From Amblyornis subalaris (Eukaryota > Chordata > Aves > Passeriformes > Ptilonorhynchidae): a DNA stretch of 64,000 bases. The stretch covers positions 682,001 to 746,000 of the forward strand of contig JACAXG010000131.1 of NCBI GenBank assembly GCA_018881555.1. Reading direction: 5' to 3'. Below the pieces are notes generated by a model. The model saw only the letters and a list, made by a program, of their open reading frames with translations, was not told the DNA's origin and did no database searches. Of the stretch, positions 36,593 to 47,020 are shown one piece after another (within the stretch, counting starts at the first letter, position 1; each line of letters starts with the position of its first letter). A program made the translations under genes and the position numbers.

Positions 36593-37333
36593 AAAGTCAT
36601 GGCCTGAGTTTTCTACTTTTAACATCAGCTGCCACTTGTTCACCATATTCAGACCTGTTTTTTTTCAAAAACAGAATCTATTTCAGGAGATGATACAGGA
36701 GTCCCAGTTAGGGATTCTGGGTTCTCTCTGTGCTTTCTCTTAAGATGAAGGACTTGATGACTTACTGGGTCAGATTTTTTTTTTACCATGGATCCCTGTG
36801 CAGAGTTGACATGTGCTATAAGAAAGCTGCTGCTTTTTGCCTGGTCGTGCAGAGATGCTGCTCAGCATCCAGTGGTGATGAACTTCACTGACCTTAAAAG
36901 TGGAAAGACTAAGATACTGTTATTAAACCCCGAAATTATCAAACAGAAGGAAATGAATAATTGTACCCATACAATTGTAGCAACATTTTCAATAATGAAG
37001 AAAAAGATCCAAAGCATTGACTGGATTGAATGGGAAAAAAAAAGTCATCAATGTTTAAAGGTTGGCTTGCAGTACATATAAAACATAAAGACTGAAGGTA
37101 GTGTAGGCAGCAACGATCCCTGTATTTCCTAATTTTCTGTATCAGTCTGGGCCTTTAATAACAATGTCATGGATTTATGTGTTTTGTACATGTATAAGAA
37201 TATATGTGTCTATATGTACAGGGTTGTTTTTTCCAGCCTCCACACATCAGATTCCTGTTTGTGCTGTTGGGCAAGAGGAATGAAGTATGTATGAAATTTC
37301 ACTCATGGGGGCTTTGGAATCTGTGTCATTCTT

Positions 37334-37364
37334 AAATATATATATGTACATAAATATATATACT
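37334..37364. repeat. (TA)n-rich low-complexity tract
   Basis: Imperfect ATATAT runs broken by 'gtacataa'. Confidence 0.8.
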
Positions 37365-39566
37365 CAATTCCCTTGGCTTCTGGGGCTTTTATGAAACAAT
37401 TGATAAGCTGATCCCAGCCTGAGTTTCCAAAATACAGATACATCCTTTATTTAATTTTCTATATGAAATGTTAGGATAATAGTGTAGATTAACAGCTGTT
37501 GAAGTCTTGGATGAGCTGAGATGAGCAGGGAGTCAGTGTACAAATGCAGTGTCCAGGGTGTTTGGCTACTTCTATTGGTGTCACTTACTAANAGATCAAG
37601 AACTTAAGAAGTTTAAGAGTGATCACTAGCTTTTTATTGCTCAATATGACACACTCTGGTAAATCAATATTTTGATTATGATTGTGAAAATCACCATTAC
37701 ATTACAAGCTCCAGAAANCAAATGGAAAACTGATATTCAGTGTTTTATTCTTTCCTTAACTTGTTTGTATGGTGTAAATAGAATATTNTAAGTACATGAA
37801 CATGTGTCTGCACACAAAGACCCATCTTGCCTAGTATTCTGATTCTGGCAGAAATTAATAAATTAAATGAAAATAATCAGAAATTTATCAATGGTGTGCA
37901 ACACACAGATATTTGACAAGGAAGATGGACCTCANGTTAACTTTCAAAAGCCTCTGTGTGTCTTTGCAACCAGCTCCAGAGTCCAATAAACAATAGAGGG
38001 GTTAGTTTTTATTTTTATCGTCTTGCTCTGTTTAAGATAATTGCCCATAGATGTTAACTGGCAGTGCCTGGTGGCAGGTAATGTCCCTTCTGCTTTTTCT
38101 CTAAGATCCTGAATCCTCTGGATTCACCTGAACAAACATAAAGGCAAACATACTTATTTTTCTAAAGCTGGAGTAGTGACACCAGATCATCTTTTCTGTC
38201 ATTAGAGATAAATGGGCACTTCTAGGATGTGATTCTTCATGTCCTAAAGTAGTTATTTAAAATTCTGGCCGTGCATTTAAAATCTGGACTTCTTAAGTGA
38301 AGTGAGAGACATCTCAGCTCCTTGACTTCTGGCACTAACTGTATTTTTGTTTATATATATTTAGTTTTTCATTGATTCTGACAAAAAAAGCAACTTGTAA
38401 ACTAAGTTGTGAAAGACACAAACGGATTTATGGATATCTGTGGTGGAAAAAGAGTAGTGTAAAATTCTGCATGGTCTTTAAGTGTAACTCATAAACCTTA
38501 AAGGTCATCTCGGAGTGGTTAACAGAGCAAATTCATTGTAGTTTTTAAATCACCTTATCTGATTTCAAGCAAACCTGATAGTTTCAGAATAACTTTTTTT
38601 TAGGAAGATTGGCTTGTTAACAGTGTTATGCAGTTACAAGGAAATGTGGTCACAGCTGCTTCTGGTTTCTTAGCTAATCCACCTGATTGGAAACAACAGG
38701 TTTTTGATATTTTTCCATTTCTTACACTGACACCTAGTGTTCAGAGGTCCTGAGTTTCTAATACTGCACTTGATTATTAATAGACAGCTGTTGATACTGA
38801 AGGTCTCCACCTTTGTCAACATCTTCCAGTTCTGTTCTTCTGCAAAAGAAAACAGTCGCTGAAGGCAAAGGTGTTACCATCATTAAAAACAATTTTATTT
38901 TGGAAATACAAATAGTGAACAACTACTGGAAAACTTGGCAGAAGCTATTTTACTTCTTGAAGTGCTGCAAAATCTGTTTTCTTAAAATTTAAGTGCTTTA
39001 GTTTTGGCAAGTATAATCCTTTTGTGTCTGTAAGTGTCACTGGCCAAGAAAAACAGTGATATCAGCAGAAACCCTTAGATCAGTATTTATTTAATTGTGG
39101 GGGATGTCGATGCTTTTTATTTCTGTGTTCTTTTATCTTCAAGCCACGAGTTCTACCTGATAGGAGTGTTGATGACTGCACAGTCCTTGAGTAGACAGAA
39201 AAGAACTTATACACAAAAACTTGCACAAACACTCTTTTATCTCAGACTTGCAAATAAACAGAGCAAAGCAAGTATGGGCTGTAACCCGTTCCTGACAAAG
39301 ATGACAACTGAGAGTAAAATTAACTCTCTGCTTTACCTGTGATTTTGCTGTTTGTTAGCAGAAGAACTTTCATGGTGTAAGATAATATATTAAGAATTTT
39401 ATGACTGTGTCTAGAAGTGTCAGTTATTTTTGTAGTGATGGGTTCCGTAGAAATATGAAAGATACTCAGTCACAGAAAGTGCATATTAAACTTCTCCTTA
39501 ATTTGAGGATTCTTCCCTTCTCCTTTTTTTGACTTTTCTGGTAAAGACAGCAAAAAGCCACCTTTT

Positions 39567-39675
39567 CAGTGCCTCGCCACCCTCACAGTAAAGAATTTCT
39601 TTCCAGTACCTACCCTAAACCCACATTCTGTCAGTTTAAGGTCACTCCCTCATGTCCTAGCACTACATGCCCAAA
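39567..39675 (-). mobile_element. CR1 LINE internal fragment, minus strand
   Basis: The + strand reads 'cagtgcctcgccaccctcacagtaaagaatttc', 'cagtacctaccctaaaccc', 'tctgtcagtttaaggtcactccctcatgtcctagcactacatgcc', which is the reverse complement of a CR1 segment about 130-240 bases from the 3' end. The final ~130 bases expected upstream on the + strand are absent, so this copy is broken at both ends. Confidence 0.88.
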
Positions 39676-39859
39676 CTGCCCATTTTGTTATATCTTGGGT
39701 GAAGGCATTGTACTTCTATGTGTGCACATGGCATATGAGATACTTTACTACATTATTGATTATCAATAGTTGNTATTCCTGTGAACCAGTCTCCTTATCA
39801 GAGAAACAGTCAGTCACAACAGAGAGAAATGTTACTTGCAGGATAGTAACATACTCATT

Positions 39860-40082
39860 AGATATGAGGAAGAAATTGTTTCCTATGAGGGTGGTGAGGC
39901 CAAGGCCCAGGTTGCCCAGAGAAGCTGTGTCTGCCCCATCCCTGGCAATGTTCAAGGCCAGGTTGGACATGGCTCTGAGCAGCCTGGTCTAGTGGAAGGT
40001 GTCCCTGCCCATGGCAGGGGGGTGGAACGAGATGATCTTTAAGGCCTCTTCCAGGCCAAACCGTCCTGTGATTCTATGATTT
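39860..40082 (+). mobile_element. CR1 LINE 3' end, plus strand
   Basis: The blocks 'agatatgaggaagaaattgtttcctatgagggtggtgagg', 'aggttgcccagagaagctgtg', 'ccatccctggcaatgttcaaggccaggttggacatggctctgagcagcctggtctagtggaaggtgtccctgcccatgg' and the terminal 'cctgtgattctatgattt' form a complete CR1 3' end. It is the same subfamily as the minus-strand piece 185 bases upstream and lies in opposite orientation to it. Confidence 0.95.
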
Positions 40083-40109
40083 ATTTTCATGGTAAGGTGA
40101 ATTTGGGCC

Positions 40110-41060
40110 CAGAGTGGTGATTTTTGCCTNGTGACTATGACTGATGCCTTAGGTGAGTGGCTCAGATGTAGATTTCTATGTTTAGTTAAAACTCCCACCT
40201 GAGAGGGAACTCTCCCATGACAGAAGTCTTGAAGCAATGCAAGAAAGAAAGGAGGAAAACAGGAGTTTCTCTGATGGCAAAAGGAGATGTTAACAGTGTC
40301 AAAAGCAGCAGAAAAGTCAAAGAAAATAAAGACGTACTGGAGGCCCAGGTTTCTGGCTAGGAAGAGGCACATAGTGTCCCATATATGAACAGTTTTAAGG
40401 GATGGGATTTATGAAAAGTCAGCTTGGAGCTGATTCAAGAGAGAGTTAGAAGAGGGGAAGTCTGTGCATTAGCTGAAAACTGCATGGTCTATGCTTTTTA
40501 ATAGATGAAGAGAGAGAAACAAATGGGAAAAGATTTGGAGAGACGGGCTGGATTGAGATACAATTTCTTTAAAAGAGAGGATNTACTGAGGACATCTGTA
40601 CACTGTGAGGAAAAGTACCAGAGAGCAAAGAAAGCTTGAAAGCTAAGTAGGCAGGATATGATACAGCTACTGAGGTGGGTCGGAGTTGGGAAAAAGGTCA
40701 GAGATTTATGACAAAAAAAAGGGTTTCAGGAACAAAAACTAAGAGCAACTTTGTGGGACTGCTTATTTTCTCTCTTGCAGCAGAAAAAATTATGGTGCTT
40801 GAAGTGGAACTCAGGTTGTGAATAAGGAATGGGAAACCTGAGATTCAGCAAAAAATTGTTTAAAGAAGTGAGATAAAGAAAGATGGAAACAACCTTGTAA
40901 TGGAAAGACTTTGGAAGAGGTTCCCATGATACTTTCTCAAAATGTTCAATAGCAAGAGAAAGGGAATAATTGAAATAGGAGGCAGAGGACTTTGAAAGAG
41001 AATCCGTGGCTGGTGCAATGGAGCCTGCAGAAGGTCTGATCTGGAGAATGAGTTTGGGAA
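40110..41060 (-). mobile_element. possible ancient non-CR1 LINE remnant, antisense, within a purine-rich block
   Basis: On the minus strand an open stretch at 40290-40325 reads FFDFSAAFDTVN. This matches motif A of non-LTR reverse transcriptases in the L2-like form (SAAFDTV) and differs from CR1's usual SKAFDTV. The run upstream of it on the minus strand (LQYVFIF) is hydrophobic, as expected before motif A. The rest of the block, to about 41.06 kb, is strongly purine-rich on the + strand, with no other motif I can place; its outer limits are guesses. CR1 sequence flanks it on the left. It could instead be a chance match inside unique sequence. Confidence 0.4.
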
Positions 41061-43267
41061 GTAGCTTTACAGGACATTAAGTGCTGATGACAGAGAAGTC
41101 GTCAAGAAGTAGTAAGTGGAGTGAGAGTCAGCAGATGCGTTACTTCCAAATTGAATCTCAGATGAGGCCAGAGAAAGTAAGTGGATAATGATGAAACAGG
41201 TGGAACGGGGCCATTGGTGTCTCTGTGAATGAGACGACAAGATGAGGAAGAAAGGGAGAAACAGATTCTGCATTCTGGGGAAGAATTCATGGTAAAATGG
41301 AAATTCTTGTGACAAATGCTACTTCTGTATCAAACACGTGGAGCGGTGAATGCTGGCATCTTTCCATCATCACATACAAGCAAGCATATATCTTATGTAT
41401 AGATTAATAATGAGCACTTGTATAGTGATACACAGCCTGATGCCAGTATATCAACTTCAATGTACTCAGCAGATACTGTTGCTCACCAGCCATTCTCACA
41501 ATATTCAGTAACTACATTTTTTATCATCTCTAATTCTTGAGTGTGTTTTTACATTGTTTGCCATTTTCGTCATATGTTGTGCCATCATCATCATTCCAAA
41601 TTAGGGAAAAACTGGATCACTTTACTGATGAGAAATGAAAGTACAAAGAAGACAAAGTGGATTTTTGCGAAGTAATGAAACAAATTGATGGCAGAGCTGA
41701 AAAAAGTTGACCAGTTGTAGCTGAGAGGGAAGCTGTGCAAAGCTATTTTATATGGACGGTCTGTGTCCAGCCAATTGGATTTTTATTTGACAGTCCAAAG
41801 GTGTAATAACTTTTATTGTAAGAGGAAGAAAAATACATCAAGGCTAATATATAATGGAGGACCTACTAGGGATATGCGTAAATGCATATCCTGTTCCTTG
41901 TGTATACAAGCTTAATTGTGTCTCTTTTAATTTTGCTGTTTGATTCAACAGGATTGTCAGGTAATTGTCCTATTGAAAGTACAGAGGAGGATAAAATTTC
42001 AAATACCTTTGTTAATCTCTTCTGGCTGTTAAAAGAAAATATTTATTGGTATCAAATTTTATTGCATTCTTAGAATTTAGGGATTGATTGGCTGCTAGTT
42101 TAGCTTACTTGTCTCTTCCAGTTAGAAACCCAAACACAACAGAAGAAAGACATTGCATTGAAGCTGACATGCAACAAGTGAGTGAAAGTTCACTTGGCTT
42201 TTTCTCTCGGCACCAGGTGCAAAAGTTGGCTAAAAGTGCTGTGGCAGGCAGTTATTTTAAAGCAGTTTCTGGTTTAGTGTTTTATCAAGCCCAGGAGTGA
42301 AATATTCTGCCACTACTGCAGTTTCACAAAGCTGCTTTTTAAGGTAGAACTCTGAATTGTTTCACTAATTAAAATGGCCCACTACAAACATTAATCATAC
42401 AGTAAGCATTAATGAGAGGGGTTTGAGATTTATGGAGGTCTGTGGATGATATTTTAAAAGCGTGGATCATTTCTTTGTTTAATACACAGTACACTTGCAA
42501 TCTAACTATACCAAAGGCTCTTGAAATCTTGAGGAGTATTTCTGATTTTCTACATCCCCTTTTATAAATGCTGGAGAAGGTGTATTAATTTCTGGGGTAA
42601 AGTGACTTCAACAGTGTCCCAGTTAGTGACTTGACTAAATCAGATAGTTTTTTTCTTGAATAGCTGCCCCATTACCACCTTATGTATGCTTTAAAATACT
42701 AGTTCTCTAAACTGCAGCTTTCTCAGACTGGAAGGTGGAGGCTCAATGATGACATAAGCTCCAGAAGTGTAGAGTTCAAGTGGTTTGCATGTGGGACTGC
42801 CAAATAACACGGACTTGGTTTGTTTTCATTTTATTACACCGATTCTCCTCCCCAGATGTCTTGGATTTCTGTCGTACCCCCTTTGCTTTATATTCTTGCT
42901 CCTTGTAACTAACAATTTTTATTAGTCATCCCACTAATACTCAGCATTTTTACTCAGCACCTGTTTTCTTCAAAGCACTTAGCAATAATAACTGGTTAAT
43001 CCTCACACTGGTCCTGAATTTCACTGACATTCCTGTTCACAGGTGAAAGGTGAGCTCGATGACGTCCCTAAAATTGTGTAATGACTTTGACACCTGTATT
43101 AGGACTCTGCCTGTTCCATGTCCCCACTACCCAGGCTGATCCTTGGCCTCTCCACACGCTGAGTTTGTGGCATGCCAGTTATAAATTGAGCATTTCCTTT
43201 TGGTTAATGACACATTTTTTACCCTGATTGCTCTGGAATTTCCATCCTGAACTATGTAGAAGAACTA

Positions 43268-43320
43268 TGCTGGAAGGAGCCTCAAGAGGTCATCTGAGCC
43301 ATATCTCTGATCTCAAACTA
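43268..43320 (-). mobile_element. faint old CR1 3'-end trace
   Basis: The + strand 'gctggaaggagcctcaagaggtcatctgagcc' resembles the 'ggaagggacctcaagaggtcatctagtcc' form of an old CR1 3' end. It is too short and diverged to be firm. Confidence 0.4.
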
Positions 43321-43348
43321 ATTTTGGCCTTTGTTCAGGAAAGCTCTT

Positions 43349-43391
43349 AAATATATACATATAAATGGGTGTGTATGTATGTGTATGTATA
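43349..43391. repeat. TA/TG-rich microsatellite
   Basis: 'aaatatatacatataaa' is followed by 'gggtgtgtatgtatgtgtatgtat'. Low complexity. Confidence 0.8.
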
Positions 43392-43616
43392 CAATTATTT
43401 CTTGAATTAAGCCCCATTTCTGGAAGAATTATGGATAACTGCCTAATCAAAGTTTGATGTAAACTGCCAGCAATTGCTTTGAAATACTTGCACAGAATAT
43501 CATGATTGATATTGCTGTGGGAGGTACTAGAACAACAAAGAAATCTATATTGAGAAGGGCAGTGCTGTTAAATCTAATGCTGTGCCTTCTGGAAGTATTG
43601 CTTCCTTTGCTTCTAT

Positions 43617-43660
43617 TTTCCTTTTTTTTTTTCCTTTTTTAATTTTTTTTCTATTTTTTA
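43617..43660. repeat. T-rich pyrimidine tract
   Basis: Runs of T broken by CC, AA and C over about 44 bases. No following exon is seen, so it is not taken as an acceptor. Confidence 0.85.
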
Positions 43661-45034
43661 TGGACCTGTAGCAAGAAATTCATTCACTACCTCAAGTAAG
43701 GTGGTGATTTTGCTGCTATAATAAACCCTCAGCTAGTTTGACTATTCTTGGCCTGTCCATCTGAGAGCTACAACTTTATGGAAACCGAATGAAATAAAGT
43801 GTTCTCTAATATGTCACAAATCATAGTTAAAACTGGAAATCCAGTCTGACACTGTGGTCTTGATTTGTATGGTTTGCCTACCCCTTTTTGTTTCTGCAAG
43901 GCAGTATATGTATTTGAAGGCTGGAGCTCCAGCCAGGATTTTCAGTCTTAACTGTGAATTTCCTTCCTTTAACAGGTTTAAAGCAAGCCTTTCAGATTGC
44001 TCCAGTATAGCTTTTAGGATTTGAATTTCCTTTGTGTTCATTTTGGGCCTTTTCCAGTATTTATCCATACATTTGAAACTCCCTCAAATGTGTGAGTATG
44101 GGAGCAGATTTACAATAGGAGGTGGTGGCATTTCTATTATATTCCTGTTATACTTGGTTCAAATGCTGCCTGATTTTCAACTCAAGTACTGCAAGCCTAA
44201 AATTCAGGCTCTTGCTCAAGCATTACAAGGGTTCATGCCCAGCTCAGAGGTCTCTGTAATTACTGTGTCTGGCTGGAAAACAAGAATTCCATTTCCTGAA
44301 AAATTTAGAGGTTTTGACATTTGCTTTACTTTTTCATCCGAACAAAACTAAAAGGTTATTTTTAAAAATTGTAAAAATCTACTGAGATCTACTGAAGAGG
44401 AATCTTGTCTAGCTGGTAGTCCTGTGTTTAGGACAACAGCCCTGGAGAGGAAAGACCAATATTCAANTTCCTGCTTGCTGGAAGACTGTAAACCTGAACC
44501 TGAGTGTCCCATATGCTGAGTGAGTGCCATATTATAAGGCTGTTGAATACATCTTTTGATGTTATTATGTTCCTATATGATCACTGAAATATTGCTCAGT
44601 ATCTACATGCAAAATTGTTTGTTTCAAGGGATATGATTTTTCCAACAAAAAGAAAATATTCTATTTCAAGGTACTGTCCAGTACTCGTGATTAAATTATT
44701 AATATATTTCACATGTGCATTTAATCCAAAATAATCCTTAATAGTGATTATTTGTAGTTAAAAAATTCAGCTTAATTTTTATAAATCTGTTGCTTNAGCT
44801 ATAGCTGCAGGGTCTCGTAAAAGCTTGACTGCTTTGTGTTTATTCATTTTTAATGGTAATTAATTCGTATTAGTGGTGAACTTCATTATTTAAAAAAAGT
44901 NATTTTAAATGTTTGGCAGGTTTAGCTCTGTTACGTTATTATAATACAATACCAAACTCAGCCAAGTGTTGTCTGAAGAGATTCAGCATTAGATATATTG
45001 ATCTGTAGTCTGATCTAGTAATTTTTTTTTTCCC

Positions 45035-45077
45035 AGAGATCCCTTCCAACCCCAACCATTCTGTAATTCTGCGAATT
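45035..45077 (+). mobile_element. CR1 3'-terminal fragment, plus strand
   Basis: 'agagatcccttccaaccccaaccattctgtaattctgcga' matches the last ~40 bases of a CR1 3' end with two mutations in the terminal repeat units. Confidence 0.7.
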
Positions 45078-45204
45078 TAATTCTGAAGGGAACAACGAAT
45101 GTTCTTTGTTTAAAAAAAAAAAAAAGAACTTTAAAGTCAGTGGACTTGTTGCATTAATGCTACACATTTGCATCTTTGGTCACAATTCTCTGCTGTATTG
45201 TTTT

Positions 45205-45270
45205 CATGGAATCATAGAATATCCTGAGTTGGAAAGGACCCACAAGGATTGTGAAAGTCCAACTCCTGAT
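45205..45270 (-). mobile_element. CR1 3'-terminal fragment, minus strand
   Basis: 'catggaatcatagaatatcctgagttggaaaggacccacaaggat' and 'agtccaactcctg' form the reverse complement of a CR1 3' end of the 'gagttggaagggacccacaaggatcat' subfamily, shared with the 53.6 kb copy. Another CR1 end in the opposite orientation lies only 130 bases upstream. Confidence 0.9.
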
Positions 45271-46975
45271 GGCTTGGTGACATCCATTAAAAAAAATATG
45301 TCATCTTCTCCATTAGAATAAAGTGTGTATTGTAAAGTTTATTCTCTCCTGTACATCCTTGTGGAGAAAAGGCACTTTGTTTAATTCCAAGAAGCAAATA
45401 CTTTTTCCAAATTCTTGCTAAACTTCCCATCTATTTTGATATCTGCAAAATGCCCATACCCGTTAAATTTTTGACACTATTCCTATCCACACTGCATGTT
45501 TTGTTTGTGTGTTTGTCTGTCATTTGCTGTCTCTCACCCTGGACTCTCAGGCCAACGTGACAATGTCCTTTCTTTCATGACTGTGTGATAGCAAACACTG
45601 CAATTCCGTGACCCACCAGCATCAGTAGCATGTTGCTGTATGCTGCTATGATAGAAATAATAAAAAGCTGAATAAATATATAGTAAAAATTAATAATTAA
45701 GTGAAAAGGGGACTGANTGTATAATTTAACTAATCTCTGAAGACAATAGAGTTTCAAGTTTAGACATCAAAGGACTGTAGGCCCTCGNTGGGATGTTTTA
45801 GTATAACTATGGTCCAATATCACTAAGCTGACAAACTCTGTCTTGCAGGACTATGGGTGTTTGAATCAGCAGTTCAGAATCATGGTGTAATGAAAGGTTT
45901 ACATCTCACCATTATGCATTTTGTGTGTATAATTATGTATTCTTCAGTCATGAAGAAGTACAAAAGTACAAACACCTCTTTTGGGAACAGGATTGGGATA
46001 TTTCTTGTTCATAGATTTAATTATTTTGCTCTTATCTGCTACTACACCTCCTGCAGACCTTTTTACCCCATACACACAAGAGATGGCTCAGAGTTATATC
46101 TGGCTGGATTTCTGTGTCTAATCGTTCTTCTTTGCATAATTTTGGGGGTGTTTTTCGGAGGTGGTGGGTTTTTTTATGAGNCGTTAGGCCCTTCAGCAGT
46201 TACTCTAACGGAGACTTAATGTTATACAGAAGTTACAGCTCTGGTGGATTTCTGGAGGATGGTGAAGGCAGAGTTTACATTTCATATTCTGAGGGAAATG
46301 TAGTGCCGTTCCGCCGCCGTATGCCGTGCGTTTCATTAGTGCTGGAGACAGCAGGAGGCTATTTTGTGGAAATGTTTCTGTCACTGTCAGTAGAAACATG
46401 CCCGTCTGGTTGAAATATAGCCCATGTCTTGCCAGTTCCCTACTTCTAAGCAATTGCAGTAGGAGAATGTTAATCTTAACCTGTCACAAGCCGTTTAAAA
46501 TCCAAATTTCTGTTAAAATTCCAAATGCTTCAGTAATACAAGTAAGGGAGACAGGACTGTGTTCTTANGCAAGAGTTGCTCCCCTTCTCAGAGTCAGGAA
46601 ACACTTTAATTAGTGTTTATTAGTGCTTAGCAGTTAGATGTGCTGGAACTCCCAGCCAGGCTCTGGATGGGATCACTGTNAGGTAGGCTGTAGTCAGCTC
46701 AAGAGCACTGGATTGTGGATCTCATGTCTGTTTTGCTGACTGCGGACCAGGAATTTCATGCATTCAAGGAAGGAATCTGTAGCATATTTGTCATAAATAT
46801 CCATGTCTTTTTGGAACCACCCTGAACACACCTGCTCTTACAGTGATGCCAGGACCATTCTGGGAAGATCGAGTTGCCTGGTGGAAAATGTAGTTTCTTA
46901 TGCCCTTGGTTATTCTTTGAAAATATATTTGTGTCAGAGGCTTTTCCTCTGCTCCTGGGTTCCTTTTTCTTGTTT

Positions 46976-47020
46976 GTTGGTTTTTGTTTGGGTTTTTTTT
47001 TTTTTTTTTGGTTTGTTTTG
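46976..47020. repeat. T/G-rich low-complexity tract
   Basis: 'gttggtttttgtttggg' followed by a long T-run and 'ggtttgttttg'. It produces hydrophobic F-rich frames on + and K-rich frames on - that are not genes. Confidence 0.85.

Larger units (their letters stand above)
31651..39566. other. SUPT3H downstream intron, mixed composition, no further exon seen
   Basis: Long intron stretch. It holds AT microsatellites (31936-31976, 37334-37364), a GC-richer patch (32035-32720) and short tandem duplications (34125-34150, 36557-36592), all listed separately. A faint CR1-like string 'cttggaaggggaactcaaagatcctc' occurs at 33803-33828 and is too short to call. I did not find the next SUPT3H exon, which should encode the LQQAAEVSQLRG region. 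Confidence 0.55.
41061..45034. other. SUPT3H downstream intron, no gene seen
   Basis: AT-rich intron. It contains a TA/TG microsatellite (43349-43391), a T/C-rich tract (43617-43660) and a faint CR1-like string (43268-43320), listed separately. A splice-like short segment at 42120-42178 was considered and rejected. No SUPT3H exon is recognised. Confidence 0.55.

Noticed and set aside
42120..42178. Exon-like segment between 'tgtctcttccag' and 'gtgagtg'
   Set aside because: The splice strings are good, but the encoded residues (LETQTQQKKDIALK...) do not match the next SUPT3H segment, which should begin LQQAAEV. Such pseudo-exons are common in long introns.
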